64,000 nucleotides of DNA from Bacteroides pyogenes. Lineage in GTDB: Bacteria; Bacteroidota; Bacteroidia; Bacteroidales; Bacteroidaceae. The translations under genes were made by a program, and so were the position numbers. Of the stretch, positions 17,274 to 28,600 are shown piece by piece; position 1 is the first letter of the stretch, and each line of letters starts with the position of its first letter. Under the pieces are notes generated by a model. That model had not been told where the DNA came from. It saw nothing but the letters and a program-made list of their open reading frames with translations, and searched no databases. The stretch is from positions 21,056 through 85,055 of the forward strand of contig NZ_JACIDI010000014.1 of the NCBI RefSeq assembly GCF_014196225.1, in the 5' to 3' direction.

Positions 17274-18005
17274 TTAGCGATTATTTTTCTTTCTTTTGAA
17301 GTTTCTTCCGCCGTTGCTTCCACTATTGTTTCCACGACCACTTTCTTTGCTTTGTGTAAAGTTCGGAGCCAATTCTCTCTTACCAAACACTTCACCTCTA
17401 CAAATCCAAACTTTGATACCCAACAATCCTACCTTTGTCAATGCTTCCGCATGACAGTAGTCGATATCAGCTCTGAAAGTGTGCAACGGAGTTCTTCCTT
17501 CCTTATACATTTCAGAACGAGCCATCTCAGCTCCATTCAAACGTCCTGAAATCTGAATTTTGATACCTTCGGCCCCCATGCGCATCGTGTTTGCGATGGC
17601 CATTTTAATAGCGCGGCGATAGGCAATTTTACCTTCTACCTGACGAGCGATGTTGTTGGCAACAATCACAGCGTCCAGTTCGGGTCTCTTCACTTCAAAG
17701 ATATTGATTTGAATATCCTTGTCGGTAACCTTTTTCAACTCTTCTTTCAACTTATCAACTTCCTGGCCACCTTTTCCGATAATAATACCCGGACGAGCAG
17801 TGCAAACAGTAATAGTCACAAGCTTCAGCGTACGTTCAATTACAATTCTCGAAACGCTTGCCTTTGCAAGTCTTGCATTAAGATATTTACGGATTTTGCT
17901 ATCTTCCAGCAAAGAATCACCGTAATCATTTCCACCGTACCAATTGGAATCCCAGCCTCTGATAATTCCTAAACGGTTGCTTATTGGATTAACTTTTTGT
18001 CCCAT
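17274..18005 (-). CDS. rpsC: Small-subunit ribosomal protein uS3
   Basis: uS3 forms part of the mRNA entry helicase site. The N-terminal KH domain has the GxxG loop in [18 protein letters not shown]; the C-terminal domain includes [20 protein letters not shown]. The 243-aa length is due to a C-terminal extension rich in Gly, Asn and basic residues. Neighbours rplV and rplP are standard. Confidence 0.98.
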   Translation of the reverse strand: MGQKVNPISNRLGIIRGWDSNWYGGNDYGDSLLEDSKIRKYLNARLAKASVSRIVIERTLKLVTITVCTARPGIIIGKGGQEVDKLKEELKKVTDKDIQINIFEVKRPELDAVIVANNIARQVEGKIAYRRAIKMAIANTMRMGAEGIKIQISGRLNGAEMARSEMYKEGRTPLHTFRADIDYCHAEALTKVGLLGIKVWICRGEVFGKRELAPNFTQSKESGRGNNSGSNGGRNFKRKKNNR

Positions 18006-18010
18006 CTACC

Positions 18011-18421
18011 TTAATTTTGATCTTCGTTATTACTTTTAGAATCAACGAACAACGTCACATGATTTGAACGTTTGCGAATTCTGTAACCTCTCCCCTGAGG
18101 TGCCGGTCTCATTCTTTTCAGAGTAGCGCCTCCATCAACATAAATTTTAGTTATGAACAATTCGCCGTTTTCAGCTTTGCGCTCGTTTTTCTGCTCCCAG
18201 TTAGCAATTGCAGAGCGAAGCAATTTCTCCACTCTTGCAGCAGCTTCTTTTGAAGAAAACTTCAAAACACCAAGTGCTCTGTTCACTTCCATTCCGCGAA
18301 TCATGTCAGCCACCAGACGCATCTTTCGCGGAGAAGTAGGAACATTTTGCAATTTAGCAAAATACATGGTTTTAAGGGCCTCTTTTCTCTTTTCAGCCGA
18401 TATTTTTTTTCTTGCTCCCAT
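18011..18421 (-). CDS. rplV: Large-subunit ribosomal protein uL22
   Basis: uL22 extends a beta-hairpin into the exit tunnel, where it helps form the constriction that senses nascent chains and macrolides. The 136-aa protein has [20 protein letters not shown] and the hairpin tip region [20 protein letters not shown], both of wild-type appearance. It follows rpsS by 35 nt. Confidence 0.98.
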   Translation of the reverse strand: MGARKKISAEKRKEALKTMYFAKLQNVPTSPRKMRLVADMIRGMEVNRALGVLKFSSKEAAARVEKLLRSAIANWEQKNERKAENGELFITKIYVDGGATLKRMRPAPQGRGYRIRKRSNHVTLFVDSKSNNEDQN

Positions 18422-18456
18422 TATATTTATTACTTTATTATTTCAGATAAATCCTG

Positions 18457-18726
18457 TTATTTTTTCTTGTTACCAGCATGTCCTCTGAATGTACGAGTTG
18501 GAGCGAACTCGCCCAACTTGTGTCCGACCATATTTTCGGTAACATAAACAGGAATAAATTTATTTCCATTGTGAACTGCAACAGTGTGCCCTACAAAATC
18601 AGGCGAAATCATTGAAGCTCTTGCCCAAGTCTTAACCACGACTTTCTTGCCTGATTCATTCATGGCAAGCACTTTCTTTTCAAGCTTCACGTTAATATAT
18701 GGACCTTTTTTTAATGAACGACTCAT
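18457..18726 (-). CDS. rpsS: Small-subunit ribosomal protein uS19
   Basis: uS19 lies in the 30S head next to uS13. The 89-aa protein starts [20 protein letters not shown] and ends with the signature [20 protein letters not shown]. It follows rplB by 20 nt, standard S10-operon order. Confidence 0.98.
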   Translation of the reverse strand: MSRSLKKGPYINVKLEKKVLAMNESGKKVVVKTWARASMISPDFVGHTVAVHNGNKFIPVYVTENMVGHKLGEFAPTRTFRGHAGNKKK

Positions 18727-18746
18727 AGTTTACTCAATTAATCAGA

Positions 18747-19571
18747 TTACTTTTTTCTTCTCTCAATAATGTACTTAGACGAGTGTTTCTTAGGAGCTCT
18801 GGTCTTAAGTCCCTTAGCATACAATCCCTTACGAGATCTCGGGTGACCTCCGGAAGCGCGTCCTTCACCTCCACCCATCGGGTGATCAACGGGGTTCATT
18901 ACAACACCGCGGTTGCGAGGACGACGTCCCATCCAACGAGAGCGTCCGGCTTTACCTGAGCTTTCCAATCCATGATCCGAATTACCAACGCTACCGATCG
19001 TAGCTTTACAAGTGCTAAGAATTTGTCTTACCTCACCTGAAGGCAATTTAACCACACAATATTTTCCCTCACGGGAAGTCAACTGCGCGAAGTTTCCTGC
19101 CGATCTTACAAAAGCGGCACCCTGTCCGGGACGCAGTTCGATATTGTGTATTACCGTACCCACAGGGATATTCTGAAGAGGAAGAGCGTTACCAATCTCT
19201 GGCGCCGCTGTTTCACCTGACATCAGAGTCGCACCAACTTGCAATCCATTGGGAGCAATAATATATCTTTTTTCTCCATCAGCATAATACAACAAAGCGA
19301 TCCGAGCCGAACGATTCGGATCGTATTCAATAGTTTTCACAACTGCTGGAACACCGTCTTTATTTCTCTTGAAATCAACAATTCTAATCATCTTTCTGTG
19401 ACCGCCGCCGATGTAACGCATTGTCATCTTACCTTGGTTGTTACGGCCACCTGATGATTTCTTACCATATACAAGAGACTTTTCTGGTACTGATGCAGTA
19501 ATTTCTTCGAAAGTACCAATAATTTTATGTCTTTGCCCCGGTGTTGTGGGCTTTAATTTACGTACTGCCAT
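18747..19571 (-). CDS. rplB: Large-subunit ribosomal protein uL2
   Basis: uL2 is one of the most conserved 50S proteins and is needed for subunit association and peptidyl transfer. The 274-aa sequence has [20 protein letters not shown] and the C-terminal [20 protein letters not shown] loop, which contains the conserved His near the peptidyl-transferase centre. Length is normal. Confidence 0.98.
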   Translation of the reverse strand: MAVRKLKPTTPGQRHKIIGTFEEITASVPEKSLVYGKKSSGGRNNQGKMTMRYIGGGHRKMIRIVDFKRNKDGVPAVVKTIEYDPNRSARIALLYYADGEKRYIIAPNGLQVGATLMSGETAAPEIGNALPLQNIPVGTVIHNIELRPGQGAAFVRSAGNFAQLTSREGKYCVVKLPSGEVRQILSTCKATIGSVGNSDHGLESSGKAGRSRWMGRRPRNRGVVMNPVDHPMGGGEGRASGGHPRSRKGLYAKGLKTRAPKKHSSKYIIERRKK

Positions 19572-19576
19572 TTCTT

Positions 19577-19867
19577 TTAAATATTGCTATAAAAATCAAT
19601 AGTATCTCCTTCTTTCAATGTCACGACTGCTTTTTTGAAAGCATTCGTACGGCCATTGATAAGACCGGCTTTCGTATAGCGGCTCTTATTTTTCCCAGCA
19701 TACGTAGCTGTGTTTACATCAACTACAGTAACATTGTAAAGGGTCTCAACTTCTTTCTTAATTTCCAGTTTGTTAGCTTCAGGACGCACGATAAAGCCGA
19801 AACGATTCAGCTTATCTGTTATTGCAGTCATCTTCTCTGTCACCAACGGTTTAATAATAATTCCCAT
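19577..19867 (-). CDS. rplW: Large-subunit ribosomal protein uL23
   Basis: uL23 lies at the tunnel exit and docks trigger factor and SRP. The 96-aa protein starts [20 protein letters not shown] and contains [20 protein letters not shown] and the extended loop with [20 protein letters not shown]. It is 5 nt before rplB. Confidence 0.98.
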   Translation of the reverse strand: MGIIIKPLVTEKMTAITDKLNRFGFIVRPEANKLEIKKEVETLYNVTVVDVNTATYAGKNKSRYTKAGLINGRTNAFKKAVVTLKEGDTIDFYSNI

Positions 19868-19883
19868 TATTTAAGCCTCCTTT

Positions 19884-20510
19884 TTAAATTAAGATATTGT
19901 CAATAGCCTTCAGAGAGTTTTCTGTAAGCAGAAGAACCCCAGCATCCAATACTCTGTAAGTATTTAATCCTGAGATAGTCTGAACATTTGCTCCCTTTAT
20001 GTTACGAGCCGACAAATATACGTTTTTATTTGCTTCCGGTAAAATCATAAGTAGCTTTTTATCAGAAACTTTAAGATTTTTTGTCATAGCAATGAAATCT
20101 TTTGTCTTGGGAGCCTCAAAAGTGAAGTCTTCCAGAACAACGATTGCATTGTTTTGAGCTTTGTAAGACAAAGCCGACTTACGAGCCAATGCCTTTACTT
20201 TCTTATTCAATTTGAAGTAGTAATCTCTTGGCTTCGGACCGAAAACACGTCCACCACCAACGAGTACGGGCGAATTCATATCACCACGGCGTGCTCCGCC
20301 GCCGCCTTTCTGACGACCGATCTTACGGGTAGAACCTGTGATTTCGCTTCTTTCTTTTGATTTATGAGTGCCCTGACGCTGATTGGCCATAAACTGCTTC
20401 ACATCCAAATAGATAGCATGGTCGTTGGGCTCAATTCCGAAGATAGATTCGTTTAACGTAACCTTTCTCCCGGTGTCTTCACCTTTAATGTTATATACGT
20501 TAACTTCCAT
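19884..20510 (-). CDS. rplD: Large-subunit ribosomal protein uL4
   Basis: uL4 extends a loop into the exit tunnel opposite uL22 and, in enterobacteria, autoregulates the S10 operon. The 208-aa protein has the central loop with [20 protein letters not shown]. Its start overlaps the rplC stop by one base. No S10-leader-like structure is recognised upstream of rpsJ, so S10-leader-type control by L4 is not supported here. Confidence 0.98.
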   Translation of the reverse strand: MEVNVYNIKGEDTGRKVTLNESIFGIEPNDHAIYLDVKQFMANQRQGTHKSKERSEITGSTRKIGRQKGGGGARRGDMNSPVLVGGGRVFGPKPRDYYFKLNKKVKALARKSALSYKAQNNAIVVLEDFTFEAPKTKDFIAMTKNLKVSDKKLLMILPEANKNVYLSARNIKGANVQTISGLNTYRVLDAGVLLLTENSLKAIDNILI

Positions 20511-21127
20511 TATTTCTCAATTATTACGATTGAACCTTTGCAACCAGGGATAGAACCTTTAATCAAAAGAAGGTTGTGTTCCGCGATTACTTTTAATACC
20601 TGTAAGTTTTGAATAGTGACTCTGTCACCTCCAAGCCGTCCACCCATACGCATTCCTTTGAATACTTTAGCAGGATAAGAACATGCACCGATAGAACCCG
20701 GCTTACGAGCACGATTGTGCTGACCGTGCGTAGACTGACCTACACCGCCAAATCCGTGTCTTTTAACTACACCTTGGAAACCTTTACCTTTCGAAGTTCC
20801 AACCACATCGACAAAGCTCGTGTCGTTGAACAGCTCTACGGTAACAGTATCACCCAGATTCAACTCTGTTTCAAACTCTTTGAACTCAGCCAAGTGTCTC
20901 TTTGGAGTTACTCCGGCTTTTTTGAAGTGACCCATCAGTGGTTTCGTCGTATGTTTCTCTTTTTTGTCCTGGAAACCCAACTGAACAGCTGCATAGCCAT
21001 CTTTCTCTACGGTCTTAACCTGAGTAACAACACAAGGACCTGCTTCGATAACAGTGCATGGTACATTCTTACCATCGGCACTGAAAACGGATGTCATTCC
21101 GATTTTTTTTCCTAATAATCCTGGCAT
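20510..21127 (-). CDS. rplC: Large-subunit ribosomal protein uL3
   Basis: uL3 reaches toward the peptidyl-transferase centre. The 205-aa protein shows [20 protein letters not shown] and the signature [20 protein letters not shown], then the loop [20 protein letters not shown]. Its Gln in [14 protein letters not shown] is the one methylated by PrmB in E. coli. It follows rpsJ by 18 nt. Confidence 0.98.
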   Translation of the reverse strand: MPGLLGKKIGMTSVFSADGKNVPCTVIEAGPCVVTQVKTVEKDGYAAVQLGFQDKKEKHTTKPLMGHFKKAGVTPKRHLAEFKEFETELNLGDTVTVELFNDTSFVDVVGTSKGKGFQGVVKRHGFGGVGQSTHGQHNRARKPGSIGACSYPAKVFKGMRMGGRLGGDRVTIQNLQVLKVIAEHNLLLIKGSIPGCKGSIVIIEK

Positions 21128-21145
21128 TTCACTAATTTTTAATTA

Positions 21146-21451
21146 TCAAACTTTAATTTCTACTTCTACACCACTCGGCAGTTCCAGCTTCATCAGAGCG
21201 TCGACGGTTTTAGCGGTTGAGCTGTAAATATCGATCAATCTCTTGTAAGAAGAGAGTTCAAACTGTTCGCGCGACTTTTTGTTAACGAAAGTCGAACGGT
21301 TCACGGTAAAGATACGTTTGTGCGTAGGCAGAGGAATAGGACCGCTAACAATGGCACCTGTAGCCTTTACTGTTCTTACAATCTTCTCAGCCGACTTGTC
21401 AACCAAGTTGTGGTCGTAAGATTTCAATTTAATTCTAATTTTCTGACTCAT
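21146..21451 (-). CDS. rpsJ: Small-subunit ribosomal protein uS10
   Basis: uS10 sits in the 30S head and, as NusE, joins NusB in transcription antitermination. The 101-aa protein has [20 protein letters not shown] and the loop [20 protein letters not shown]. It begins the S10 gene set but is only 80 nt after fusA, with a hairpin between, so it is probably partly cotranscribed with the str genes. Confidence 0.98.
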   Translation of the reverse strand: MSQKIRIKLKSYDHNLVDKSAEKIVRTVKATGAIVSGPIPLPTHKRIFTVNRSTFVNKKSREQFELSSYKRLIDIYSSTAKTVDALMKLELPSGVEVEIKV

Positions 21452-21486
21452 TACAGTTTTTAATTAAGTATTTTATAAAATGATAT

Positions 21487-21526
21487 AAAGCGGCAGGCTA
21501 AGAGTCATTCGCTAGCCTGCTGCTTT
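21487..21526. terminator. Hairpin between fusA and rpsJ
   Basis: AAAGCGGCAGGCTA (21487-21500) and TAGCCTGCTGCTTT (21513-21526) form a 14-bp stem with one mismatch and a 12-nt loop, directly after the fusA stop. On the minus strand it is followed by ATATCATTTTAT rather than a solid U-run, so partial termination or RNA processing is more likely than a full stop between the str and S10 gene sets. Confidence 0.6.
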
Positions 21527-21531
21527 TGTTT

Positions 21532-23649
21532 TTACAGTAAATCCGCACGCCCTTTCACTTCATCCAATACTGCCTTAGCAATAGAGGTAGACACTTGGGC
21601 ATGGTGAGAGTAAGTCATTGAAGAAGTTGCACGACCGGAGGTAATTGTACGTAATGCTGTTACGTAACCAAACATTTCAGCCAGCGGAACCAATGCTTTC
21701 ACAATACGGGCACCCGAACGGCTTGACTCCATACCTTCTACCTGACCACGGCGTTTGTTCAAGTCACCGATTACGTCACCCATATTCTCTTCCGGAGTAA
21801 CAACCTCCAGTCTCATAATAGGCTCCATCAATACAGGGCCTGCCTTGGCACAAGCGTTCTTGTAAGCTTGGATGGCACAAATTTCAAACGACAACTGGTC
21901 TGAGTCAACCGGGTGGAATGAACCATCGACCAACGTCACCTTCAGCGAATCTAAAGGATATCCGGCCAACACACCGTTCTTCATTGCTGTAGCAAAACCT
22001 TTCTGAACAGAAGGGATAAACTCTTTGGGAATGTTACCGCCTTTCACTTCATCTACAAACTGCAGGCCGCCCAGAGTAAAGTCTTCGTCAACAGGACCGA
22101 TGTTCACAATGATATCGGCAAACTTACCGCGTCCACCAGACTGTTTCTTGTACACTTCGCGCAAGTTAACGGTCTTCGTGATTGCTTCTTTGTAATTTAC
22201 CTGAGGTTTACCTTGATTACATTCAACTTTGAACTCACGCTTCAGACGGTCGATAATGATATCCAAGTGAAGCTCACCCATACCAGAGATGATAGTCTGT
22301 CCGGTTTGTTCGTCACTTCTTACGGTAAATGTCGGATCTTCCTCTGCCAATTTCGCCAAACCGTTAGAAAGCTTATCCATATCTTTTTGAGTTTTCGGCT
22401 CGACGGCGATACCGATAACCGGTTCGGGGAAGTCCATTGATTCCAGTACAATCGGAGCCGACTCGTCACATAATGTATCCCCTGTGCGTATATCTTTAAA
22501 GCCTACGCCTGCACCAATATCACCTGCACCGATTACTTCAACCGGATTCTGCTTGTTTGAGTGCATCTGGAACAAACGGGAAACACGTTCTTTTTTACCT
22601 GAGCGAGAGTTGTAAACATAAGAGCCTGCTTCTACTTTACCAGAATATACACGGAAAAAAGTCAAGCGACCTACATACGGGTCGGTAGCAATCTTAAATG
22701 CCAAAGCGGAAGTTTTTTCTTCGTCACTCGGCTTGCGGTCTTCTTCAGCTCCCGTATCCGGATTTGTACCGACTACATTCTCTGTATCCAACGGAGAAGG
22801 CAAGAAAGCGCAAACATAATCGAGCAATGTCTGAACACCTTTGTTTTTGAAAGAAGAGCCACAAAGCATCGGGACAACAGCCATCTGAACAGTTGCATTC
22901 CGGAGTGCTCTCAACACTTCTTCTTCCGTAATAGTAGAAGGATCGTCGAAATATTTCTCCATCAAAGCATCGTCGAACTCGGCTACTTTTTCAAGCATTT
23001 TATCTCTCCATTCATTGGCTTCATCAACGAGGTCGGCGGGAACTTCTTCTACAGAATAATCGGCCCCCATAGTTTCATCGTGCCAATAGATAGCTTTCAT
23101 CTTGATCAGATCAACCAATCCCTTGAAGTTTTCTTCGGCTCCGATAGGCACGACAATAGGACAAGGGTTAGCCCCCAAAATTTCTTTCATCTGGCGAACA
23201 ACTTCGAAGAAATCAGCGCCCGAACGGTCCATTTTGTTTACGTATGCGATACGGGGAACATTATATTTGTCAGCCTGACGCCATACTGTTTCCGATTGAG
23301 GCTCCACACCGCCCACAGCGCAGTAAGTAGCTACAGCACCATCAAGCACGCGCAAAGAGCGCTCCACCTCAGCAGTAAAGTCAACGTGTCCCGGAGTGTC
23401 GATCAAATTGATCTTATAAGTATTGCCTGCATATTTCCAACGGGTAGTCGTAGCAGCAGATGTAATAGTGATACCACGTTCCTGCTCCTGAGCCATCCAG
23501 TCCATAGTAGCCGTACCATCATGTGTTTCACCGATCTTATGAGTCAAACCGGTATAGAAAAGGATACGTTCGGAAGTTGTGGTTTTCCCGGCATCAATGT
23601 GAGCCATGATACCGATATTACGAGTCAATAATAAATCTTGCTTTGCCAT
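21532..23649 (-). CDS. fusA: Elongation factor G
   Basis: EF-G drives ribosomal translocation using GTP and also helps recycle ribosomes. The 705-aa protein has the G1 loop [15 protein letters not shown] (about residues 16-30), G3 DTPGHVDF, G4 NKMD, and domains II to V ending [16 protein letters not shown]. Its position between rpsG and rpsJ is the str-operon order. tuf is not here but 15 kb away beside secE. Confidence 0.98.
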   Translation of the reverse strand: MAKQDLLLTRNIGIMAHIDAGKTTTSERILFYTGLTHKIGETHDGTATMDWMAQEQERGITITSAATTTRWKYAGNTYKINLIDTPGHVDFTAEVERSLRVLDGAVATYCAVGGVEPQSETVWRQADKYNVPRIAYVNKMDRSGADFFEVVRQMKEILGANPCPIVVPIGAEENFKGLVDLIKMKAIYWHDETMGADYSVEEVPADLVDEANEWRDKMLEKVAEFDDALMEKYFDDPSTITEEEVLRALRNATVQMAVVPMLCGSSFKNKGVQTLLDYVCAFLPSPLDTENVVGTNPDTGAEEDRKPSDEEKTSALAFKIATDPYVGRLTFFRVYSGKVEAGSYVYNSRSGKKERVSRLFQMHSNKQNPVEVIGAGDIGAGVGFKDIRTGDTLCDESAPIVLESMDFPEPVIGIAVEPKTQKDMDKLSNGLAKLAEEDPTFTVRSDEQTGQTIISGMGELHLDIIIDRLKREFKVECNQGKPQVNYKEAITKTVNLREVYKKQSGGRGKFADIIVNIGPVDEDFTLGGLQFVDEVKGGNIPKEFIPSVQKGFATAMKNGVLAGYPLDSLKVTLVDGSFHPVDSDQLSFEICAIQAYKNACAKAGPVLMEPIMRLEVVTPEENMGDVIGDLNKRRGQVEGMESSRSGARIVKALVPLAEMFGYVTALRTITSGRATSSMTYSHHAQVSTSIAKAVLDEVKGRADLL

Positions 23650-23694
23650 TTTATTCTTTCTACTTTAAGTTTATTTATTCGTATTCTTATAGCA

Positions 23695-24171
23695 TTAGAA
23701 TCTAAAATGAGCAAATGCGCGGTTAGCTTCGGCCATTCTGTGCATATCTTCTTTACGTTTGAACGCACCGCCCTGTTCGTTAAAGGCATCCATGATTTCA
23801 GCTGCCAACTTGTCTGCCATTGATTTTCCACCTCTCTTGCGAGCAAACAGAATCAGATTCTTCATAGAAATCGATTCTTTGCGGTCGGGGCGGATTTCTG
23901 TAGGTACTTGGAAAGTTGCACCACCTACGCGACGAGATTTTACTTCTACTTGAGGAGTTACATTGTCCAACGCTTTTTTCCAGATTTCAAGGGCAGTTTT
24001 TTCTTCGTTAGGAAGTTTTGCCTTCACTGTTTCTAAAGCGGCATAAAAGATTTCATAAGAAGTGTTCTTTTTGCCATCATACATTAAATGGTTTACGAAC
24101 TTGGAAACCTTTTGGTCATTAAACACGGGATCCGGAAGGATGACGCGTTTCTTTGGTTTAGCTTTTCTCAT
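23695..24171 (-). CDS. rpsG: Small-subunit ribosomal protein uS7
   Basis: uS7 organises the 30S head and binds near the E site. The start [20 protein letters not shown] at 24171 is chosen because it gives the 158-aa family length; an upstream in-frame start would add 18 unrelated residues. The signature [20 protein letters not shown] and the C-terminal [15 protein letters not shown] are present. It lies 45 nt before fusA. The 144-nt spacer to rpsL is long and shows no clear hairpin. Confidence 0.97.
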
Positions 24172-24315
24172 TTGTCTGAAAAATAATGTTTTTGTTCTTG
24201 GTTGTCTACCTCTTGACTTCTTCAACTCTCCCTCCGGAAAATTTACTCAACCTTTAGCATCTCCAACAAACTAAAACGAAAGTTATTACTTAAAAATTAA
24301 TTGGGGTCTTAATCC

Positions 24316-24717
24316 TTATTTTTTCTTTGCCGGTGCTGCTTGTCCCGGTTTCGGACGCTTAGCTCCGTACTTAGAACGTCTTTGAGTACGACCGGCAACA
24401 CCTGCTGTATCAAGTGTACCGCGCACGATGTGATAACGTACACCCGGAAGGTCTTTCACACGACCGCCGCGTACCAAAACGATTGAGTGTTCCTGCAAGT
24501 TGTGTCCCTCGCCCGGAATGTATGAGTTCACCTCTTTTTGGTTTGTCAAACGCACACGAGCTACTTTACGCATCGCAGAATTCGGCTTTTTAGGAGTAGT
24601 AGTATATACTCTCACACAAACGCCACGTCTTTGAGGACATGAGTCTAAGGCCGGAGATTTGCTTTTCTCCACCAACACTTCGCGTCCTTTTCTTACTAAT
24701 TGCTGAATTGTAGGCAT
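24316..24717 (-). CDS. rpsL: Small-subunit ribosomal protein uS12
   Basis: uS12 lies at the decoding centre and controls accuracy. The 133-aa protein has [20 protein letters not shown] with the streptomycin-site lysine in PKKPNS unchanged, and [20 protein letters not shown] including the site of the methylthiolated Asp (VKDLPG). It is the first gene of the str set and has its own strong promoter at 24780-24810. Confidence 0.98.
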   Translation of the reverse strand: MPTIQQLVRKGREVLVEKSKSPALDSCPQRRGVCVRVYTTTPKKPNSAMRKVARVRLTNQKEVNSYIPGEGHNLQEHSIVLVRGGRVKDLPGVRYHIVRGTLDTAGVAGRTQRRSKYGAKRPKPGQAAPAKKK

Positions 24718-24779
24718 TTTAATTGTTTTTAAATTTATATTGTTGTTATATTAATTTCGTAACTATACATTTTGGGCTG

Positions 24780-24810
24780 CAAAAATACGAATAAAAATTG
24801 GAAATTCAAT
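24780..24810 (-). promoter_or_regulatory. Promoter of the rpsL-rpsG-fusA-S10 transcript
   Basis: On the minus strand ATTG (24810-24807), a 19-bp spacer and TATTTTTG (24787-24780) match TTTG-N19-TAnnTTTG. Transcription would begin near 24774, giving a leader of about 57 nt before rpsL. Confidence 0.75.
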
Positions 24811-24853
24811 GCGCTACAATCTTTTTTTATTTTTTAATACATATAAGATTTTC

Positions 24854-25162
24854 TTACGCTTCACCTCTTATACCCGCCAGCGGGGATAAATTGGAGTCAT
24901 CCGGAAGTCGTATCGGTCCGAATGTATGTTCATATTTCGATATATTATCTTCCAAAGCTTGCAATAACCGCTTAGCATGCTCGGGCGCCAAAATCAAGCG
25001 GGACTGAACATTTGCCTTAGGCATACCGGGCATCACGCGTATAAAATCAAGTATGAACTCTGAACTTGAATGAGAGATGATGGCTAAATTGGAATATGTT
25101 CCCAATGCCACCTCTTCTTTCAACTCAATCTGTAACTGATCATTGTTGTTTTGCTCTTCCAT
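24854..25162 (-). CDS. DUF3467 family protein
   Basis: The 102-aa protein matches the small DUF3467 family, with a start rich in Asn and Gln, the AIISHSSSEFILDFIRVMPG core and the LAPEHAKRLLQALEDNISKY helix. Its function is not established. It has no signal peptide or membrane segment and is probably cytoplasmic. It sits between rpoC and rpsL, on the same strand, a linkage I recall as common in Bacteroidetes; that suggests a role tied to transcription or translation, but this is inference only. Confidence 0.85.
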   Translation of the reverse strand: MEEQNNNDQLQIELKEEVALGTYSNLAIISHSSSEFILDFIRVMPGMPKANVQSRLILAPEHAKRLLQALEDNISKYEHTFGPIRLPDDSNLSPLAGIRGEA

Positions 25163-25549
25163 TTTTTACAGTTTAATTAAAGGTATTCTGCAAAATAACA
25201 CAAAATATTTGAGACTACAGCTGTTTGGATACAAAGTAAATGGTGAAAAAGAAAATCTAAAACATAGCGGACTCTTAAAAAAACACGGCGGGCTTTGAAA
25301 AAAACACGGCGGGCTTTGAAATCAAACACGCTGATGTTTGGAACCAAAGGCGGCGGGCTTTGAGAAAGCCGTGACGAAGCACTTCTTGGCTTCGAGATTT
25401 TGAAAGAAATCGGCACATAGAAGCTTTTAAAAGAACGCATCAGGCGAATCATCGATATGAATAGTCCTAATAATGCGGTCGGTACAATAAAAAAACAACA
25501 TGCAGGGTTATTTCTATCCAGATAATAGATTTCTTCTCTTTACTTCCTG
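25163..25549. repeat. rpoC-DUF3467 spacer with short GC-rich tandem repeats
   Basis: AAAAAACACGGCGGGCTTTG is repeated exactly in tandem at about 25277-25296 and 25297-25316. A partial third copy, GGCGGGCTTTGA, begins at about 25352. No gene is convincing: the one long open frame across it is just the repeat translated. Near 25186-25193 TTATTTTG on the minus strand could be a weak -7 element for the DUF3467 gene. Confidence 0.6.
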
Positions 25550-25597
25550 AAAAAAAGGCGGAGCAATTGCCTTTATATAAGCAATCGCCCCGCCTTG
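25550..25597 (-). terminator. Intrinsic terminator after rpoC
   Basis: On the minus strand AAGGCGGGGCGATTGC (25596-25581) pairs with GCAATTGCTCCGCCTT (25570-25555), with two mismatches or wobbles and a 10-nt loop, and is followed by a T-run (25556-25550). It lies 21 nt past the rpoC stop and ends the rpoBC transcript. Confidence 0.85.
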
Positions 25598-25617
25598 ATG
25601 CAGTAAATCGGATTATA

Positions 25618-28600
25618 TTATTCTACCTCATTGTAATCAAGTACCGTTTTCTTGTTTGCCAAGATACGGTCGTACTCTTCTTTCGAACCCACAATAATCT
25701 TCTCAAACTCACGCAAACCTGTGCCGGCAGGAATCAAATGGCCACAGATTACATTTTCTTTCATTCCTTCAAGTTTATCAACTTTGCCGTTGATGGCAGC
25801 TTCATTCAACACCTTAGTAGTTTCCTGGAAGGAAGCGGCCGACATAAAGCTTGAAGTCTGCAACGCGGCACGTGTGATACCTTGAAGAATTTGAGTGGAG
25901 GTTGCAGCTACGGCATCACGTACTTCAACAAGACGTAAATCGCGACGCTTCAACATACTGTTCTCATCGCGCAATTTACGGGCAGTAACAATCTGCCCCG
26001 GTTGCAGATTCTGAGAGTCGCCTGCGTCTACTACTACTTTCTTCCCCCAGATACGATCGTTCTCTTCCATAAATTCCAACTTGTCCACCACTTGTTGCTC
26101 CAAGAAGCGAGTATCACCCGGTTCTTCGATCTGCACCTTACGCATCATCTGACGGACGATGATCTCGAAGTGTTTGTCGTTAATCTTCACACCCTGCAAA
26201 CGGTACACATCCTGAACCTCGTTCACAATGTATTCCTGTACGGCAGTAGGACCCTTGATAGCCAGAATGTCGGCAGGAGTAATAGCTCCATCAGACAACG
26301 GAGTGCCGGCGCGAACATAATCGTTTTCTTGCACCAGAATCTGCTTAGACAATGCTACAAGGTACTTCTTCACTTCACCGGTTTTCGATGTAACAACGAT
26401 TTCGCGATTACCACGTTTTATTTTCCCCATTGTCACCTCGCCGTCGATCTCGGAAACGATAGCCGGATTGGACGGATTACGCGCCTCGAACAGTTCGGTC
26501 ACACGTGGAAGACCACCGGTAATGTCACCGGCCTTACCTACGGCACGCGGAATTTTCACAATTACTTCACCGGCTTTCACTTTCTGACCGTTTTCCACAA
26601 TCACGTGACCACCTACTGGTAAGTTATAGGTACGAATCAGCTCTCCGTCTTCCGTCAAGATATGAGCCGAAGGCATCTTGGCTTTATCTTTCGACTCAAT
26701 GATAATAATCTCGCGAAGACCGGTAGCTTCATCCGATTCAACCTTATAAGTAACATTTTCAATAACGCCTTCGAACTCGATTCTACCGGTAGCCTCCGTT
26801 ATAATTACAGCATTAAACGGGTCCCACTTGGCGATAAGTTTGCCTTTCTCTACCAGAGCTCCATCGCTTACGTATAACGTCGAACCATAAGGAACGTTGT
26901 GGGTAGAAAGAACAATACCGGTATTTACATCTACCGAACGAACTTCGGCCAAACGGCCTACTACGACTTTTGCAGCTTCACCCATTTCATCGACAATATC
27001 GACGGTGCGCAACTCTTCGAATTCCAAGCGTGCATCATTCTTTGCCACGATACTTGCGTTGGCCGCAATGTTAGCCGCCGTACCACCGGCATGGAAAGTA
27101 CGGAGTGTCAACTGTGTACCCGGTTCGCCGATAGATTGTGCTGCAATCACCCCTACGGCCTCTCCTTTTTGTACCATCCGGCTTGTAGCCAGATTACGTC
27201 CGTAGCATTTTGCACAAACACCTCTCTTCGCTTCGCAAGTCAATACCGAACGAATTTCAACACTTTCAATCGGTGAGAGCTGAATCTTCTTGGCAACCTC
27301 TTCCGTAATCTCTTCACCGCCTGCAACGATCAGCTCGCCTGTAGTAGGATGAATAATGTCATGAACGGAAACACGTCCCAAGATACGTTCATATAGGGTA
27401 GCAATCACTTCGTCGTTGCTCTTGAGGTCTGTGCAAACCAATCCGCGAAGTGTTCCGCAATCCTCTTCGGTAATAATCACATCGTGAGAAACATCGACCA
27501 GACGCCGAGTCAAATATCCGGCATCGGCAGTCTTCAACGCTGTATCGGCCAAACCTTTACGGGCACCGTGGGTGGAAATAAAATATTCCAATACCGAAAG
27601 GCCTTCTTTAAAGTTCGACAAAATGGGATTTTCAATAATCTGACCGCCTTCTGCACCTGCTTTCTGCGGCTTCGCCATCAAACCACGCATACCCGATAAC
27701 TGACGAATCTGCTCCTTAGAACCACGGGCACCGGAGTCAAGCATCATATATACGGAATTGAATCCTTGGTCGTCCGACGAAATAGTTCTCATTAATATAT
27801 TGGACAGCTCAGCATTTACGTGCGTCCATATATCAATCACCTGATTATAACGTTCGTTATTTGTGATGAAACCCATGTTATAGTTATTCACCACTTGCTC
27901 TACTTCGTCATAACCTTTTTGCACCAGTGCCTCTTTCTCTTCTGGGATAATAATATCTCCCAAGTTGAACGAAAGGCCACCTTTGAATGCCATGTGATAT
28001 CCCAGATTCTTGATTCCGTCGAGGAACTCGGCAGCTTTGGAAACACCGCATACCTTAATTACGTTGCTAATGATGTCGCGCAAAGATTTCTTCGAAATAA
28101 TCTCGTTGATATATCCTGCTTCAGGGGGAACAATCTCGTTCACAATCACGCGCCCTACAGAGGTTTCACGCATTACATCCACAATATTGCCGTTTTCGTC
28201 GATATCTTTTACAACGACTTTAACGGGCGCATGAATATCCACCTTCCCTTCATTATATGCAATCAATGCTTCTTCAGGACCATAGAACGTTAAACCTTCG
28301 CCTTTCGCTCCGGCGCGCAACTTGGTGATATAATACAAACCAAGTACCATATCCTGTGCAGGCACTGTAATCGGCGCTCCATTGGCAGGGTTCAGGATAT
28401 TATGAGATTGCAGCATCAGCATCTGCGCTTCCAAAATAGCTTCATTGCTCAACGGCAGGTGAACCGCCATCTGGTCGCCGTCAAAGTCGGCATTAAATGC
28501 CGTACATGCCAATGGATGCAACTGGATAGCCTTTCCTTCGATCATCTTGGGCTGGAAGGCCTGAATACCCAAACGGTGCAACGTCGGGGCACGGTTCAAT

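Noticed and set aside
25177..25452. 91-aa open frame on the minus strand
   Set aside because: It is a translation of the tandem GC-rich repeat (repeated FKARRVF) with no family resemblance.
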